Assembly (NCBI RefSeq): GCF_008629685.1
Contig: NZ_VWSF01000009.1
Coordinates: 62,001 to 126,000 of the forward strand
Reading direction: 5' to 3'
Length of the DNA: 64,000 nucleotides
Source of the DNA: Adhaeribacter rhizoryzae
Lineage (GTDB): Bacteria > Bacteroidota > Bacteroidia > Cytophagales > Hymenobacteraceae
In this document: positions 35,701 through 44,400 of the stretch, in pieces
Position numbering within the stretch: the stretch's first letter is position 1
Layout: each line of letters opens with the position of its first letter
Made by a program: the position numbers and the translations under genes
Notes under the pieces: generated by a model
What the model saw: the letters and a program-made list of their open reading frames with translations, nothing else
Told to the model about the DNA's origin: nothing
Database searches by the model: none

Positions 35701-37154
35701 CACCACAGTTCAAAAAAGACCAGGCTTACCGTTACTTCCGGCCTATAGTTGTAAGTGCTAGAGACTCTTTAGCTACAAATAAGCTTACTTACCAGTGGAC
35801 CAAAAATGACAAGGTATTTAATGGTCCTGAAGATAATGGTCCTACTGTTAAAAATTCAGGCCTTACTTCTCAAGATTTTTATGCCGCTAAAATAACCGGG
35901 TTAGTATCAGCAAGCAACCCACTTGCTTGTAACATTTCAGCTTCTTCTATCCCAATGTCTAACAGAATTTACCTGGGCATACCCAATACCTACAGTATCT
36001 CTTTAGCAGCTCAGAATACCACTTTCTGCCGTAACCAGGATGGTACTGTAAACTTCAGCACCACCTTAGGCGCTGGTTTCCCTACCGCAGATGCTACCGG
36101 ATTAACGATTAACTGGTATAAAAACAATTTGCTTATAAAAGATAGTAATGGCAACCCTGTTACTGGTACTACCTACTCTGCTCCATACAGCAGTTTTAAC
36201 AACGGCGACAAAATATCAATTGCCTTTACTTCGGCAATCAGCGGTTGTTCTATAGTGCAAACCGGTGGTGCTGATGCAGCAATTAATATTACAGTTAATC
36301 CTACAATTATTAATTCGTTCACTTTACAAGAACCAGAAGAGACGCTATACTTTAAGGAAGCAACCTACATAGCGAAGCCAACCAATACATCTATTGCCTG
36401 GCGTTATGAATGGACTATTAATTATTTACCTGGTCCGAATGAAGTACAAACAGTAACTGGGTCTACGCTGACTATACCCGCTGACAAGATGCACTTAGGA
36501 TTTCAGAGTGTAACAGTTAAACAAATAGCTCCAGATGGAATTTGTTTTAGTGAGAAAACTATTACTGCGAGTTCAAATCTTAATGTTATTCAACCAGTAG
36601 AGTTGCTCTACCTGAAAGCTACCAAACAAGCAAACGATGTAGTGGCAGTAGAATGGGCTACCGCTATGGAACAAAACAGCGAAGGTTTTGAAGTACAAGT
36701 ATCACAGGATGCTAAAAACTACCGCAGCTTGGCCTTTGTCGCTTCTAAAGCGGGCGGCAACACCAACCAAAAGCAGGTATATACTTTCCACGATAAAGAA
36801 AACGGCAAATACGGCACCCGCTATTACCGCTTAATGCAGCGCGACATAAACGGCGACTCGGAATATTTTGGCCCGAAAGCTGTAAAAATAGGCGCTGCCG
36901 TAGAAAGTTTAAGCGCTTATCCGAATCCGTTCAGCAGCGAAGTAAGCCTGGAGTTTAACGCCGAAGAAGCAGGCACCATGCAGGTACTGGTAACCGATGC
37001 CGCCGGCGCCAAAATACTGGAACGTTCGCTGCCCGCAGCTAAAGGCAACAACCGCACCCTGCTGCAGTTAAACAGCCGCTTACCACAGGGCATGTATATT
37101 ATTACTACGCGCCTGAATGGTAAAACCAACCACATTAAATTGCTTAAAAGATAG
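32796..37154 (+). CDS. T9SS-targeted multi-domain adhesin-like protein 1 (1452 aa)
   Basis: Signal peptide (LLLFMLLLLAKSASAQ) followed by a beta-sandwich module (about 41-195: FYPGITYTISIKARTP, LDDIIITGTC) resembling carbohydrate-binding domains and shared with adhesin 2. Next come repeated Ig/PKD-like modules with Cys-containing TVC/PVC starts, a Big_2-like module (VWSSSDENIATVSSIGIVTG), a linker ending in NRIYLGIP, and a QEPEETLYF module. Residues from about 1268 are the shared C-terminal unit with the type A sorting tail (YPNPFSSEVSLEF...MYIITTRLNGKTNHIKLLKR). Exported by the type IX system and probably bound to the surface for attachment or glycan contact. No catalytic domain seen. Confidence 0.9.
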   Translation: MQKNFTHLITAISRARNHRAVIATLLLFMLLLLAKSASAQTLSIYNNDFSNSSSVSITRTRGESMTVTSGLLSIKGNQGGTKGYEGYVVTANSITFYPGITYTISIKARTPNSTLGKIEITRGTTQANARSSSGNRILSSNTNNITATNPSTNFNEISTQFTVTSTQSLYIGFYLVSTGNGADADLDDIIITGTCNTSPTVNITNPAAVCTPSTVDLTESAIINGSTTNLTYTYFTDAAATTALNNPSAVTTSGTYYIKGTNAVGCFAIKPVVVTINTVPTAPTTTNADRCGTGKVTLRAVGAPSGSSYRWYDAFGDIISGETGPTYEPTISSTQNFYATVVRNGCESPKTLVTATVNSLPDAPTVSGIPLKAGTTEITVCTGSTATLTANGAPDGGSYKWFTTESDGTAISTNLSGTGNTTYSPTLINNTTSPIITSFYVEAINPSSLGGCTSATRTKVDITVNPLPTVTLGAITPVCVTATAFELTIGSPAGGSYSGTGVTAVSNPDQTTTWMFDPTVAGAGVHIITYTYQDPTTTCLNKATTPIQVSPVATAGTFAPVCSGSTLTLGTPTAPNLTGMTYTWTATNPANQGLLSANNVAQPIVTLTNPGTEPLDYTFNLEVNSPGCETTSSSVTITVKPAITSNNLTAPEKVTFCDSGDPAEITGTAAAGGNGIFSYVWESSTISTTAGFTQIIGATEINYNPGLLTKTTYFRRVVTSDGCPSTSNVITITINPNPTVAEIFGNGPVCVGKTINLTNNTPNGVWSSSDENIATVSSIGIVTGIRAGIVTISYEVTQNGCYNKATKSITVNALPPVSISGLPTGPIYSGDNNITLIGSPAGGTFKLNGMNIATTTTNGVTTAIFVPCNASTTSSNTITYEYNGTCANTATINVNVIKSVYRVIVRPVSFPVCPSVNTNYFATVVRDAEIIYPYKVNANGQAIDANNVPIVQDNSYPIPNPDYPFPTGTPQFKKDQAYRYFRPIVVSARDSLATNKLTYQWTKNDKVFNGPEDNGPTVKNSGLTSQDFYAAKITGLVSASNPLACNISASSIPMSNRIYLGIPNTYSISLAAQNTTFCRNQDGTVNFSTTLGAGFPTADATGLTINWYKNNLLIKDSNGNPVTGTTYSAPYSSFNNGDKISIAFTSAISGCSIVQTGGADAAINITVNPTIINSFTLQEPEETLYFKEATYIAKPTNTSIAWRYEWTINYLPGPNEVQTVTGSTLTIPADKMHLGFQSVTVKQIAPDGICFSEKTITASSNLNVIQPVELLYLKATKQANDVVAVEWATAMEQNSEGFEVQVSQDAKNYRSLAFVASKAGGNTNQKQVYTFHDKENGKYGTRYYRLMQRDINGDSEYFGPKAVKIGAAVESLSAYPNPFSSEVSLEFNAEEAGTMQVLVTDAAGAKILERSLPAAKGNNRTLLQLNSRLPQGMYIITTRLNGKTNHIKLLKR
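36597..37154 (+). repeat. Shared 3' module, adhesin 1
   Basis: DNA encoding PVELLYLKATKQ to the stop; nearly identical to the other four genes. Confidence 0.85.
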
Positions 37155-37689
37155 TAAGCTTTATTAGGGTTAAAGCTGAAAGGGGTGGGTATTTTACCTG
37201 CCCCTTTTTTTATTTACGGTTAGTGAAAGTCGAGCAGCGCACCCGTTTAATAAATGCATCCTGGTTAATCAGCCCAAGGCACAAACTTTTTTTGAACAAT
37301 TAGTAAACTGGTGGTATTGACGCAAAACCCATTCTGACTCCCGTATCTAATATATAAATTTTTAAATATTTTATTTATCCTTTTCAAAACGCTATTAGCC
37401 ACAACTGGTTGCTCGAAGTTTTATAAACGAGCCTGATTAAACATTATCTGTAGAGAGTACCATTAGACAAAATTATCTACGACTAAAATTATTTAGAATT
37501 GAACCGTATCAAGCTTTTTCCGGCCGCCGGAAAATCACTTCCGAAATCCGGAAAATAAGCTACGGCACACAAGCTAAAATATTAACGAAAAAACCTTATT
37601 CCGCTACAGTACATAGCTTTATAAATATATTTTCTTTCTGGCATATTATTAGACTTATAAAAGCCGGAATCCTATAAATACTAACTTAA
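37155..37689. other. 535-bp spacer after adhesin 1
   Basis: Contains the double-hairpin terminator, a CCGGAAAA palindrome at 37516-37534 and the second duplicated 60-bp segment; no gene. Confidence 0.55.
37157..37212 (+). terminator. Double-hairpin terminator of adhesin 1
   Basis: First stem AGCTTTA/TAAAGCT with loop TTAGGGT (37157-37177), then AGGGGTGGGTA / TACCTGCCCCT (37181-37205) and a T-run. Confidence 0.8.
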
Positions 37690-37695
37690 ATGAAC
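37636..37695 (+). repeat. Duplicated 60-bp promoter/leader segment, copy 2
   Basis: Starts TTCTGGCATATTATTAGACT; same length as copy 1 with 8 differences, continuing into the second small ORF. Confidence 0.7.
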
Positions 37696-37839
37696 CTTAT
37701 ACCAGAACCTACTACCCTATTAAACACCACTGCGCGCCTGGCTCCGGAACCAGCGCAAAAAACAGGCAAAGTTAAGTTAAGGTTATTTGTACTCTCTATG
37801 CAGCTCCCTGTATATATAAATATACCAGGAAATAATTAA
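37690..37839 (+). CDS. Small ORF upstream of adhesin 2 (49 aa, possible peptide)
   Basis: 49 codons beginning MNLIPEPTT, ending VYINIPGNN. Shares LFVxSMxxPxYIxIP with the 54-codon ORF at 32199 although the N-terminal halves differ. The underlying DNA has diverged more in the first part than the peptide end, which is what selection on the peptide would leave, but two sequences cannot prove it. No known family. Confidence 0.45.
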   Translation: MNLIPEPTTLLNTTARLAPEPAQKTGKVKLRLFVLSMQLPVYINIPGNN

Positions 37840-38292
37840 AGTACAATCGGAATGTATTTCAGGAGGTTTAAAGGTTGTTAAGTAACATCAATAAAATATT
37901 CTTTAAAAATTTACACAACAAAATTTTTTATTACATTATTTTAATATAAATTCGTCGCCCTTATAAAATATAGATAAATTTTTGCTAAATGTATCCTGTT
38001 TTAAGCCAAAGCCAACTCCTGCTGTTAACTTCCAAAAACTGGAATTTAATTATACCAGTCCTTTTAACAGCTCCGGACAATAATTTAGTAAAATTTAACA
38101 GGGCGCAACATAATAACCCAGAATATTTGCAAAGCTTAAACCTTAAGTTAAACTAAATATTAAATAAGGCCAAAACAATGCTGCTAAGCCATTTTATGGC
38201 CGTCGCAGTTAAACAGAAAAGTTTACACGAACCAATTAATACCTAATAAAACCAAACCCTAATAATACGCTTAACCATTTAACCCTAATTTT
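37840..38292. other. Leader between small ORF and adhesin 2
   Basis: 453 bp, AT-rich. ACCCTAA occurs twice near the end (38257-38263 and 38282-38288) as before adhesin 1. No gene seen. Confidence 0.5.
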
Positions 38293-40830
38293 ATGCAAAA
38301 GAATTTTACCCATTTTATTACGGCTGTTAACCGGAGCAAAAACCACCGGACTTTGTTAGCTGCTTTGTTATTATTTATGCTGCTGTTGCTGGCGAAGTCG
38401 GCTTCAGCGCAGACCACTAGCCTGTATACGGATGATTTTAATACAACCAAATATACAACTGCGCAGATCTTATCCACAGGAACGACAATAGGAATAGTTA
38501 ATGTTGATGGAAATAATCAATTACGTATTAGGGGAAATAATCCTAGCTCTGGTCGGGGTTATAACCTTTATATTGTAACGCAAAAAATTACTTTGCGTCC
38601 TGGTTTTACATATAAAGTTAATGTAAAGGCAAGGATTGGCTCAAATAACCCAACCGCAAACGGAAAATTAGAAATAACTAGAGGCTCTACCATTGCACAA
38701 GCAACTGCATCTGGTTCAACAAATAGAATCCTTAGTTCTCCACCGGCTCCTCCAAGTAACCCGAATGGTTATAATGTATCGAGTACTTCATTTCAAGATT
38801 TTTCTTCTAGTACTTTTCAGGGTACAGGAGATCAATATATAGGTTTTTATGTATTTAGAACGGGTACCTCAAATTTCGAAGAACTATATTTAGACGATAT
38901 TGAAATTACCGAAACTTGTAATAGTTCTCCAACATTGACTATAAATCAGCCAGCCGCCGTATGTGGTGGCACAGTAGATATAACGACAACAATAAATACT
39001 AATTCAACTACTCCGGGCCTAACTTTTAAATATTATACAGATGCCAATGCAACCAACGAAATAACTGCTGCTGCGGCGAAAATTGTCGGAACTACTGGTA
39101 CTTACTACATAAAAGGTACTTCCATTGCTGGTTGTTATGACATTAAACCGGTAACAGTTACCATAAATCAAAAGCCAGAAGTTGCTATTATTACCGGTTC
39201 TGATGATGTTTGTATAAACTCAACCATTACTCTAGCCAATGCTACTCTGGGTGGCGTTTGGAGTAGTTCTGATGAAAATATAGCTATTGTAAGTACCAAT
39301 GGCGTAGTTTTGGGTAAAGTTGCAGGAATTGTTACCATTAGTTACACTGTAACAACTCCAAATACTACCTGCTCTACTACTGCAACAAAACAGATAACTG
39401 TAAATACATTACCAATAGCACCTACTTTAGCTGCTTCAAGCACTACTTCCATTTGTAGCGGTGGTACGGCAACTTTAACTGCCGAAAATGGTCCTGCTAA
39501 TGGTTCTTACAAATGGTATTCAACTTCAACTGGCGGAAGTTCTCTATTTACTGGTCCAACTTATACTACAGATATCTTAACCAATACAAATGCAGCGGCT
39601 TCAAGTTTTGTTTACTATGTAGAGTCTGTAAATGAAGGTGGTTGCGCAAGTGAAACCAGAACACCGGTAACAGTATTTGTTTATGCATTGCCAACAGCAG
39701 GCCCTGACCAAGCTAAATGCGCGGTAGGCCCTACTAGCAAGACCACATTTACCCTTTTTGGTAGTACACCATTTGGCTCTCTTGAGTGGTCTGTGGTAAA
39801 TGGTAATGCCACCATTGATGATGATAACAAAAATAATGCTTTTCCAACTATAACCGTAACCGGCATAGGTTCTGCAATTATTCGCTTAACTTCAACCGGA
39901 GAGCCAAATAATCCATGCGGAGTTAAAACCGATGATATAGTATTAACTGTTAATCCAATCTACAACAATGCATTGGATGCTACACCGATAACTGTACCAG
40001 AAGAATTAGAGTATTTCAAACCAGCCAAGTTTGTGGCAAATCCGGCAAATAATGATTTAAACTGGACTTACAAGTGGACAGTATTTTACAAAAATGCTCC
40101 TGCTGTGACAGTTCTTACTGATAATAACAATGATGCAGAACTAAATTTAACGGCCGAAGAAATGAATATAAATTTCGATTATGTGGAGGTAATACAAGTT
40201 GCTCCAACTGGTGTACCTTGTGTAGCAATAGAATCGGCGCGTGAAAGAACTCCTATACAAACCATATTACCAGTAGAACTCATTTACCTGAAAGCCGATA
40301 AGAAAAACGATAACGTAGTGGCTTTGGAATGGGCCACGGCTATGGAAAAGAACAGCGAAGGTTTTGAAGTACAGGTATCGCAAGATGCCCAAAACTACCG
40401 CACCTTAGCTTTTGTAGCTTCTAAAGCCGGTGGCAACACCAACCAAAAGCAGGTATATACTTTCCACGACAAAGAAAACGGCAAGTACGGCGTTCGCTAC
40501 TACCGCTTAATGCAACGCGACATAAACGGCGACTCGGAATATTTCGGACCTAAAGCTGTGCAGATTGGAGAAGCTATAGCAGGTTTAAGCGCTTTCCCCA
40601 ACGCCTTTACCAGCGAAGTAAATCTGGAAGTTAACACCGAAGAAGCCGGCACCATGCACGTACTAGTAACCAATACCACCGGCGCTACTGTACTGGAGCG
40701 CACCGTAAAAGTAGCCAAAGGCAATAACCGGGAATTACTACAGTTTAACAATGGCTTGCCTAAAGGGTTATATTTTGTTACTACCCGCCTGAATGGCAAA
40801 ACCAACCATATTAAACTACTGAAAAGATAG
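38293..40830 (+). CDS. T9SS-targeted adhesin-like protein 2 (845 aa)
   Basis: Signal peptide almost identical to that of adhesin 1 (MLLLLAKSASAQ). Residues about 41-215 repeat the beta-sandwich module of adhesin 1 (LRPGFTYKVNVKARIG, LYLDDIEITETC). Then an Ig-like module, a Big_2-like module (GVWSSSDENIAIVSTNGVVLG), one CHU_C-type Ig module (YKWYSTSTGGSSLFTGPTY) and a further PKD-like unit, then the VPEELEYF module. The shared C-terminal unit begins near 659 and ends with the sorting tail (HIKLLKR). A shorter relative of adhesin 1, which it follows by 1.1 kb. Probably arose by duplication of gene and leader together. Confidence 0.9.
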   Translation: MQKNFTHFITAVNRSKNHRTLLAALLLFMLLLLAKSASAQTTSLYTDDFNTTKYTTAQILSTGTTIGIVNVDGNNQLRIRGNNPSSGRGYNLYIVTQKITLRPGFTYKVNVKARIGSNNPTANGKLEITRGSTIAQATASGSTNRILSSPPAPPSNPNGYNVSSTSFQDFSSSTFQGTGDQYIGFYVFRTGTSNFEELYLDDIEITETCNSSPTLTINQPAAVCGGTVDITTTINTNSTTPGLTFKYYTDANATNEITAAAAKIVGTTGTYYIKGTSIAGCYDIKPVTVTINQKPEVAIITGSDDVCINSTITLANATLGGVWSSSDENIAIVSTNGVVLGKVAGIVTISYTVTTPNTTCSTTATKQITVNTLPIAPTLAASSTTSICSGGTATLTAENGPANGSYKWYSTSTGGSSLFTGPTYTTDILTNTNAAASSFVYYVESVNEGGCASETRTPVTVFVYALPTAGPDQAKCAVGPTSKTTFTLFGSTPFGSLEWSVVNGNATIDDDNKNNAFPTITVTGIGSAIIRLTSTGEPNNPCGVKTDDIVLTVNPIYNNALDATPITVPEELEYFKPAKFVANPANNDLNWTYKWTVFYKNAPAVTVLTDNNNDAELNLTAEEMNINFDYVEVIQVAPTGVPCVAIESARERTPIQTILPVELIYLKADKKNDNVVALEWATAMEKNSEGFEVQVSQDAQNYRTLAFVASKAGGNTNQKQVYTFHDKENGKYGVRYYRLMQRDINGDSEYFGPKAVQIGEAIAGLSAFPNAFTSEVNLEVNTEEAGTMHVLVTNTTGATVLERTVKVAKGNNRELLQFNNGLPKGLYFVTTRLNGKTNHIKLLKR
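40270..40830 (+). repeat. Shared 3' module, adhesin 2
   Basis: Same module as at 36597; reads IYLKADKKN in place of LYLKATKQ, one of the more diverged copies. Confidence 0.85.
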
Positions 40831-41426
40831 TAAGCTTTATTAGGGTAAAGCTAAGGGGCGGGTATTTTACCTGCCCCTTTTTATTTTACCTCTACCCAAG
40901 TATAAAGCATTACCCAAGTTCCGGTAATTTTTAACGCTAAAGTTCTCCTCGCAAAATATCAATCCTCGCAAAAAGCTAAATCGAATAAAAGCCTCTAGCG
41001 GCCTTTATAGGGGTATTTAGCTATTTGTTATTATTATTTATAGTTGTAATTACAAAAATTGTAATTAAAATAATTTTTATTTTACCTTTTTTGTAATATA
41101 TTCAAAATCTAACCCCGAATAATTTTAAATTCTTACAAATGCACCGTAACACTATACCCAATATTGTTGCCAACTTATTCTCGCGGCAAGCGCAGGAAGC
41201 AAGTTTATACCTTAGCAGGAATTGCCGTTATGCTAACTTATCTGCTTCTCCGCCAGGCTAATATTGCCTCATTTATAAATGCTAAAGCGCCAGCATTTAC
41301 TTCCTAACCCACTTTTATCAGAACAACAACCGCTACCTGGCCGGTCTGCTGTTTACCACCGTCCTCCTGAACTATCTCTAAATACCAGCAAATTAGGTTT
41401 ACGCTTAACCCTATAACTATACCATT
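40831..41426. other. 596-bp spacer after adhesin 2
   Basis: Terminator at its start, then AT-rich DNA. A 40-codon ATG frame (41139-41261) is the only small ORF of note. The leader before adhesin 3 has one ACCCTAT near 41408. Confidence 0.5.
40833..40885 (+). terminator. Double-hairpin terminator of adhesin 2
   Basis: AGCTTTA/TAAAGCT with loop TTAGGG (40833-40852), followed by AGGGGCGGGTA / TACCTGCCCCT (40854-40878) and Ts. Confidence 0.8.
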
Positions 41427-44400
41427 ATGCAAAACAACTTTACTAAACTTATCGCCCCTATCCGCCAGGCTCGGAATTACCTGCTCATTGCTGCCGCCTT
41501 ATTGTTTATGTTGTTGCTACTGGCAAAGTCAGCTTCAGCGCAGACTGTTAATTCTATTGATCCAATTTGTACAAACACCAGGAGTTCACCTTTGAACCTA
41601 ACCATAAATGGAAGTGGGTTTACCACAGGTAGTTCTAATAACATAGCATTAGTTAGAATAAATGGAGACGATGTAAATCTTCTCACTCCGAATCAAAACA
41701 CAAGCACGGCAACCCAATTATTTGTATCTATACCATCAAGTTACTTTACAACTGCAAGGACTTTAACAATTCAAGCTGCAAATAGATCGGGAGGTGTGCG
41801 AAATTGGCAAACTGCCACAACTTATACTCTTACTGTACTTGCTGCACCTACCACCACGGGTGGCAGCCGTTGCGGATCTGGTACTGTACAATTATCAGCT
41901 TCCGGTGCTCCCACCGGTGCTAGTTACCGTTGGTATACAACTTCTACTGGCGGGTCTCCTGATGCAAGCCAAACTGGCGCTACTTTCACTACACCAAATA
42001 TCAGCAGCACCACTACATATTACGTTTCAATGGCTACTAGTAGTTGCGAAAGTCCCAGAACAGCAGTAACTGCTACCATAAATGAGATACCCAATGCAGT
42101 AATAGTAGGAACTACCACCATCTGTAGCGGCAGCATCGCAACACTTAATGCTAGTGGAGCACCTACCGGTGGCTCATACAGATGGTACACAACTGCTACG
42201 GGCGGAACTGCTATTTCCACAAATCTTTCCGGAACCGGAAATAGTACTTATAGCCCAACCTTAACCAATTTAACGAATACGCCTGCCATTACTTCATATT
42301 ATGTAGAAGCCATAAATCCAGGCAATTTGGGCAGCTGCGTAAGTACTACCAGAACCCGTGTAGATGTTACTGTTAATCCCCTGCCCACAGTAACTTTAAA
42401 CTATACGCCAACTTGCGAAGACGCCGAAACCACTTTAACAGTAAATGCCAGTGGCGGCACCGGCCCAGGTACCTATACTTACGAATGGATAGTACCAAAT
42501 ACCGTTACGAATCCAGGTAATGTAGCCAGTTTCAAAACAACAACGGCTGGTTACTATAGCGTAAGAGTAATTGACCAAAATAGCTGTCAAAATAGTGTAA
42601 CCGCGGAGCAACAAGTAACATTTATTCCCCGACCAACCGCTACCTTAAACTACACGCCTACCTGCGTAGGTACCGCAACTACCATCGTGGCAAACCCGAG
42701 TGGTGGCACCGGACCTTATACTTATAACTGGACCGTGTTACCAGCCGGTGTAAACAATCCGGGCAACGTAGCTTCCTTTCCTACCGAAATTCCTGGTACT
42801 TATAGTGTTGTTGTAACCGATAAAAATGGCACTGGTTGTACGAGTACAACTATATCTGCTAATGTAATATTTAACCCCTTACCTACCGTTACATTAACCA
42901 GTCCACCCGCTTGTATTGGCACCGATGCAATCGTCACAGCCAATGTAACCAACGGTACCGGTCCTTTTATTTATAACTGGGTTGTTCCAACGGGGGCAAC
43001 TGCACCCGGCAACACCATAGGTAGTTTTACCACTTCTGTACCCGGAGAATATCGCGTGTCTGTTACCGATAATAATGGTTGTACTTCTAGTGCTGTTGCT
43101 ACTATTACCATCGCCTTTAATCCGTTGCCGGCAACACCAACTATTGCAGCGGATGGTTCCACTACTTTCTGCCTGGGTGGCTCCGTAAATTTAACGGCTG
43201 ATGGTAGCCCTACAGCAACCACTTTTACCTGGTACAAGGGCAATACAGTAGTGCAAACAGGACCAAATCCTAGTTATTCAGCTAATGAAACCGGTAATTA
43301 TACTGTTATTGCTACTGATAGCAATACTTGCAGCAGCCTTGCTTCAAATATTATAGAAGTTTTTGTATTAACACCTCAAAATATTATTACCGGCGGCCCC
43401 GGTAACCAGCGTTCTTTTTGCGAAGGCAATACAGCTACCCTTACCGCTTTAACCGGGGGTACCTATACTTACCAATGGTTTTTTAGTACAGATGCCACAA
43501 TTAATAATGGTAATGAAACGCCTGCTGGCCAAACATCTAGTATAACAGTTAATACGCCTGGGTTCTATTACTTGGTTTTAACGGGTGCTAACAACTGCGA
43601 AGTAATTTCTGAAGTTATTACGTTAGAACGAACACCGGCTATAGATACCAACGAACTTGACCCTAAAACTCCTATTTGTGAGGGTACCGCTCCCGGATTA
43701 ATAACCGGAAATGTTACTGGCGGGAACGGTTCTTACGTGTATAAATGGGAGATGAGCACGACTTCTGCTACTACTGGTTTTTCCGAAATAGCTGGTGCTA
43801 TTTCTCAAACTTTAAATTACACCCAAACCCTTACCCAAACCACCTGGTTCCGCCGGACAGTTACTTCCGTTAATTGCTTTGATGTTAGTGAGGCCCTAGA
43901 AGTTACCGTAATACCGCTACCTACTGCTGCTGTTAATGCTGATGGCCCACTTAGTTTCTGCTTTGGCGGGAACGTAACTTTAACCGCTAGCGCCGGCGAC
44001 TCCTGGGCCTGGTACAAAGCAGGCAATTCGCAACCGGTAGCTACATCGCAATCTTACATTGTTGCAGAAAACGGCAACTATACCGTTGTGGTTACCACTA
44101 ATAATTGCTCCGCTACTTCTAATGCGGTTACTGTTACGGTTAATCCTTTGCCTGTAGTTTCTATTACTTCAAGTGTAGCGCCAGTTAATGGATCTATTGC
44201 TATTTGCGATGGTACAACGGTAACTTTAACTGCTAATCCTGGCCCTCCAACAGGTACCTCTTATGCCTGGAGCAACGGTGAAACAAGCCGGTCGATAACG
44301 GTAGATGCAGGCGGCAATTATACTGTAACGGTAACAAACGCCAATTCTTGCTTTGCTCCTGCCACTGCTTCGGTTACTGTAAAATCAGTACCTACTGTTT

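Noticed and set aside
41139-41261. 40-codon ATG frame before adhesin 3
   Set aside because: Position resembles the two leader ORFs but the peptide does not carry LFVxSMxxPxYIxIP; similarity is too weak to list as a gene.
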